DNA of 15,672 nucleotides from Acidimicrobiales bacterium (GTDB lineage Bacteria; Actinomycetota; Acidimicrobiia; Acidimicrobiales; Palsa-688): positions 1 through 15,672 of the forward strand of contig JAFAWZ010000080.1 in assembly GCA_019241495.1 (NCBI GenBank). The letters run 5' to 3'. The stretch's first letter is position 1. Every line of letters begins with the position of its first letter. Made by a program: the position numbers and the translations under genes. The notes below the pieces were generated by a model. It was not told the origin of the DNA. It searched no databases and saw only the letters and a program-made list of their open reading frames with translations. Shown here piece by piece: positions 13,868-15,672 of the stretch.

Positions 13868-14614
13868 GTGACCTCGGCCGATCCCACCCAGGTCCTCCTG
13901 GCCGGCGATTGGCACGGCAACCGGGAGTGGGCGGCCGAGTGCTTCGCGGTGGCCGAAGCGCGCGGTTGCCAGGTGATCCTGCAGTTGGGGGATTTCGGGC
14001 TGTGGCCGGGCCGAGAAGACGAGTGGCTGGACCATGTCGATGGGCTGGGGGCGGCCAGCGGCGTCAGCTTGGTATGGATAGACGGGAACCACGAGGACCA
14101 CGATTCGCTCGACCGCTGGCGAGCCGGCGCGGACGAGCGCGGCCTGGTCCAGATGCGCCGAAATGTGGTCTGGGCGAGTCGCGGCGCCCGTTGGGAGTGG
14201 TCCGGCTGGCGCTTCGGCGCCTTGGGCGGGGCGGTTAGCCTCGACCGCTTCCTCCGCCGGGCCGGGGTGAACTGGTGGCCACAAGAGATCGTCGAGGCGA
14301 CCGACGTCGAGCGACTCGGTGACGAGCCCCTGGACGTGCTGGCGACCCATGCCGGTCCGACGTCAGGAGCCGAATCCCGGCCCCTGCCCCTCCCCGAGCC
14401 GATAGTCCGTGATAACCAGATGGTCCGCGACCGTATCGCCGAGGCGGTACGGCGCAGCCGGCCTCGGCTGGTGGTCCACGGCCATTATCACCGCCGGCTC
14501 AGCTACCAGTTTGAGGGCATCCAGGTAGAGGGCTTGGCCCACGATCGGGCACGCGACGGCGACGGGTGGGCCGTGCTCGACCTGCGCGATGGGATCGCTT
14601 TGTCCAAAGACTAG
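13868..14614 (+). CDS. Calcineurin-like metallophosphoesterase
   Basis: 248-aa cytosolic phosphoesterase with a complete dimetal signature: GDWHGN (Asp14, His16), GDFG (Asp42), GNHED (Asn74, His75), THAGP (His161) and HGHYH (His206, His208). The family hydrolyses phosphomonoesters, phosphodiesters or nucleotides; the short size and WHGN start resemble small single-domain enzymes, but the substrate cannot be named. It starts at GTG 13868, with GCAGG almost abutting the start, so leaderless translation is possible. It diverges from the GGDEF-EAL gene and converges with the sigma factor gene, sharing a CTAG so that both stop codons are TAG. A link to cyclic nucleotide turnover is tempting from the neighbour but unproven. 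Confidence 0.9.
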   Translation: MTSADPTQVLLAGDWHGNREWAAECFAVAEARGCQVILQLGDFGLWPGREDEWLDHVDGLGAASGVSLVWIDGNHEDHDSLDRWRAGADERGLVQMRRNVVWASRGARWEWSGWRFGALGGAVSLDRFLRRAGVNWWPQEIVEATDVERLGDEPLDVLATHAGPTSGAESRPLPLPEPIVRDNQMVRDRIAEAVRRSRPRLVVHGHYHRRLSYQFEGIQVEGLAHDRARDGDGWAVLDLRDGIALSKD

Positions 14615-15546
14615 GAGGCCAGGAGGTCGCGGGCGGCCGCTTCGCTCGAGGGGCGCCGCAGCTTGGCCAAGGCGGTGCGCTCGATCTGGCGGATCCGCTC
14701 CCGGGTGAGGTTCATCTCGGCGCCGACCTCGTCCAGGGTCCGGGGCTCGCCCCGGTCCAGGCCGTAGCGCAGGCTCAGGATCCTCCGTTCCCGCTCGGCC
14801 AGGTGGGACATGAGCTTCTCCAGCTCGCGGCCGAGCATGGAGTCGGCCACCACGTCGAAAGGCGTGGGTGACACCTCGTCGGCCATCACGTCGGCCAGCT
14901 CGGCGTCTCCGTCCGACCCGATCGGGCTGGCCAGGCTGACCGGCTCGACGACCAGGTTGAGCAGGGCGCCGACCTCCCGCTCGGGTATCTGGAGGTGTTC
15001 GGCCAGCTCGGCGTGGGTCGGGGCCCGGCCGAGCCGCCCCTCGAGGACGGTCCGGCTGCGCAGAACCCGCCGCACCTGGTCCCCGGCGTGGACCGGGAGC
15101 CGCACGGCGCGTGCGGTGTTGTCTATTCCCCGCCCTATGGCCTGACGGATCCACCAGGTGGCGTAAGTGGAGAATTTGAAGCCGCGGGTCCAGTCGAACT
15201 TCTCCACCGCGTGCATCAGACCGATGTTTCCCTCCTGGATGAGGTCCAACATCGGCAGGTCGGTGCCCTGGTAACGCTTGGCGATCGATACGACCAGGCG
15301 GAGGTTGGAGTTGACGAAATCCTCGAACGCCTTCTCTCCCTGGCGCTGGGTGCGGCGCAACTGCGCCACTCGAGCGGCAGAACGATGATCGAGGCCCTCG
15401 ATCTCTGCAGCTGCCGCCCGCCCCGCCTCGACGACCTGGGCCAAGCGGACCTCCTCCTCGTGGGTCAGCAGCGGGTAGCGGCCGATCCCGTCGAGGTACA
15501 ACCGGACGAGGTCCTGGTCTCCGGCCTGGCGGTCAGCTTTCACCAC
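14611..15546 (-). CDS. Sigma-70 factor, group 2 (SigB/HrdB-like)
   Basis: 311-aa RNA polymerase sigma factor. Region 1.2 (DLVRLYLDGIGRYPLL, 12-27) and region 2 (80-150) are complete: NLRLVVSIAKRY, DLIQEGNIGLMHAVEKFDW, and the -10 reading FKFSTYATWWIRQAI. Region 3 spans about 158-235. Region 4 (243-300) ends in TLDEVGAEMNLTRERIRQIE, the -35 binding helix-turn-helix. Region 1.1 is absent, only about 11 residues precede region 1.2, and the insert between 1.2 and 2.1 is short. All this fits non-essential primary-like (group 2) factors such as actinobacterial SigB. A role in stress or stationary-phase transcription is expected but not visible. The start is GTG 15546 without a Shine-Dalgarno site. 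TTAAAT (15552-15557, minus strand) sits where a leaderless start would need its -10. Confidence 0.93.
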   Translation of the reverse strand: MVKADRQAGDQDLVRLYLDGIGRYPLLTHEEEVRLAQVVEAGRAAAAEIEGLDHRSAARVAQLRRTQRQGEKAFEDFVNSNLRLVVSIAKRYQGTDLPMLDLIQEGNIGLMHAVEKFDWTRGFKFSTYATWWIRQAIGRGIDNTARAVRLPVHAGDQVRRVLRSRTVLEGRLGRAPTHAELAEHLQIPEREVGALLNLVVEPVSLASPIGSDGDAELADVMADEVSPTPFDVVADSMLGRELEKLMSHLAERERRILSLRYGLDRGEPRTLDEVGAEMNLTRERIRQIERTALAKLRRPSSEAAARDLLAS

Positions 15547-15551
15547 TACCC

Positions 15552-15557
15552 ATTTAA
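15552..15557 (-). promoter_or_regulatory. Candidate -10 for a leaderless sigma-factor transcript
   Basis: Minus-strand TTAAAT ends six bases before the GTG start, which would place transcription initiation at or next to the start codon. No good -35 is present, and no Shine-Dalgarno site precedes the GTG. Confidence 0.3.
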
Positions 15558-15614
15558 CCGACTGTTGTAGGCGGATATGCCCAGATCGAGATGTGGCAGA
15601 CTGTTTTTCTTCTT

Positions 15615-15672
15615 GGTGGCCGTAGCTCAGTCGGTTAGAGCGCCAGGTTGTGGCCCTGGAGGTCGGGGGTTC
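15615..15672 (+). tRNA. tRNA-His (anticodon GTG), cut by window end
   Basis: 5' part of a cloverleaf: GGTGGCCG acceptor including the extra G at -1 typical of tRNA-His, D stem GCTC/GAGC, anticodon stem CCAGG/CCTGG with loop TTGTGGC (anticodon 15650-15652), then variable loop and the first T-stem arm GGGGG with TTC. The 3' third is outside the window. It is divergent from the sigma factor gene. Confidence 0.95.

Noticed and set aside
14363..15154. 263-codon alternative minus frame in the sigma factor region
   Set aside because: It is dominated by Arg/Gly/Pro and overlaps a sigma factor with intact regions 2 to 4.

Overview
The window is GC-rich bacterial chromosome with dense coding on both strands. 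High GC, frequent GTG/TTG starts, weak Shine-Dalgarno sites, tRNA genes without encoded CCA, a SigB/HrdB-like sigma factor and lipoprotein or wall-type surface proteins point to Actinomycetota. An Acidimicrobiia-like member is possible, but I cannot prove that from 15.7 kb. I see no transposase, integrase, CRISPR array or plasmid function, so it reads as ordinary chromosome with a few unusual regulatory stretches.

Layout. 1-158 (-): first 52 codons of trigger factor (tig). 259-1668 (-): an aldehyde dehydrogenase. It diverges from a PadR-family regulator (1753-2316, +) across a short control region with inverted repeats. A hairpin precisely between the two stop codons separates padR from a convergent ModA/WtpA-like substrate-binding lipoprotein (2366-3310, -) that has no permease or ATPase beside it. 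Next come tRNA-Pro(TGG) and tRNA-Gly(TCC), both +, and 32 nt later a kelch-repeat, membrane-anchored surface protein (3694-5445, +). This converges on an acyl-CoA dehydrogenase (5442-6599, -), which lies downstream of a membrane GAF-GGDEF-EAL cyclic-di-GMP protein (6650-9196, -).

9197-9743 is the only long non-coding stretch and the most interesting part. It holds a perfect 8-bp inverted repeat and then the strongest ribosome-binding site in the window, in front of an 8-codon reading frame (MRCYGFGW). A 7-bp hairpin starts six bases after that stop codon, and a set of mutually exclusive stems follows. All of this lies upstream of a major-facilitator exporter of the DHA3/Mef-like type (9744-11012, +). 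The arrangement is that of a leader-peptide attenuator controlling drug efflux.

After it come tRNA-Arg(TCT) (-), a small dimeric alpha/beta-barrel protein (11159-11467, +), a second membrane GGDEF-EAL protein (11505-13814, -), a calcineurin-like phosphoesterase (13868-14614, +), a group-2-type sigma-70 factor (14611-15546, -) and the start of tRNA-His(GTG) (+), cut by the window end.

Coordinated themes are modest. Two bifunctional c-di-GMP enzymes lie 2.3 kb apart with different sensor regions. At two convergent gene pairs a single CTAG supplies both stop codons, and nine of eleven complete genes end in TAG, which is unusual for a GC-rich actinobacterium.
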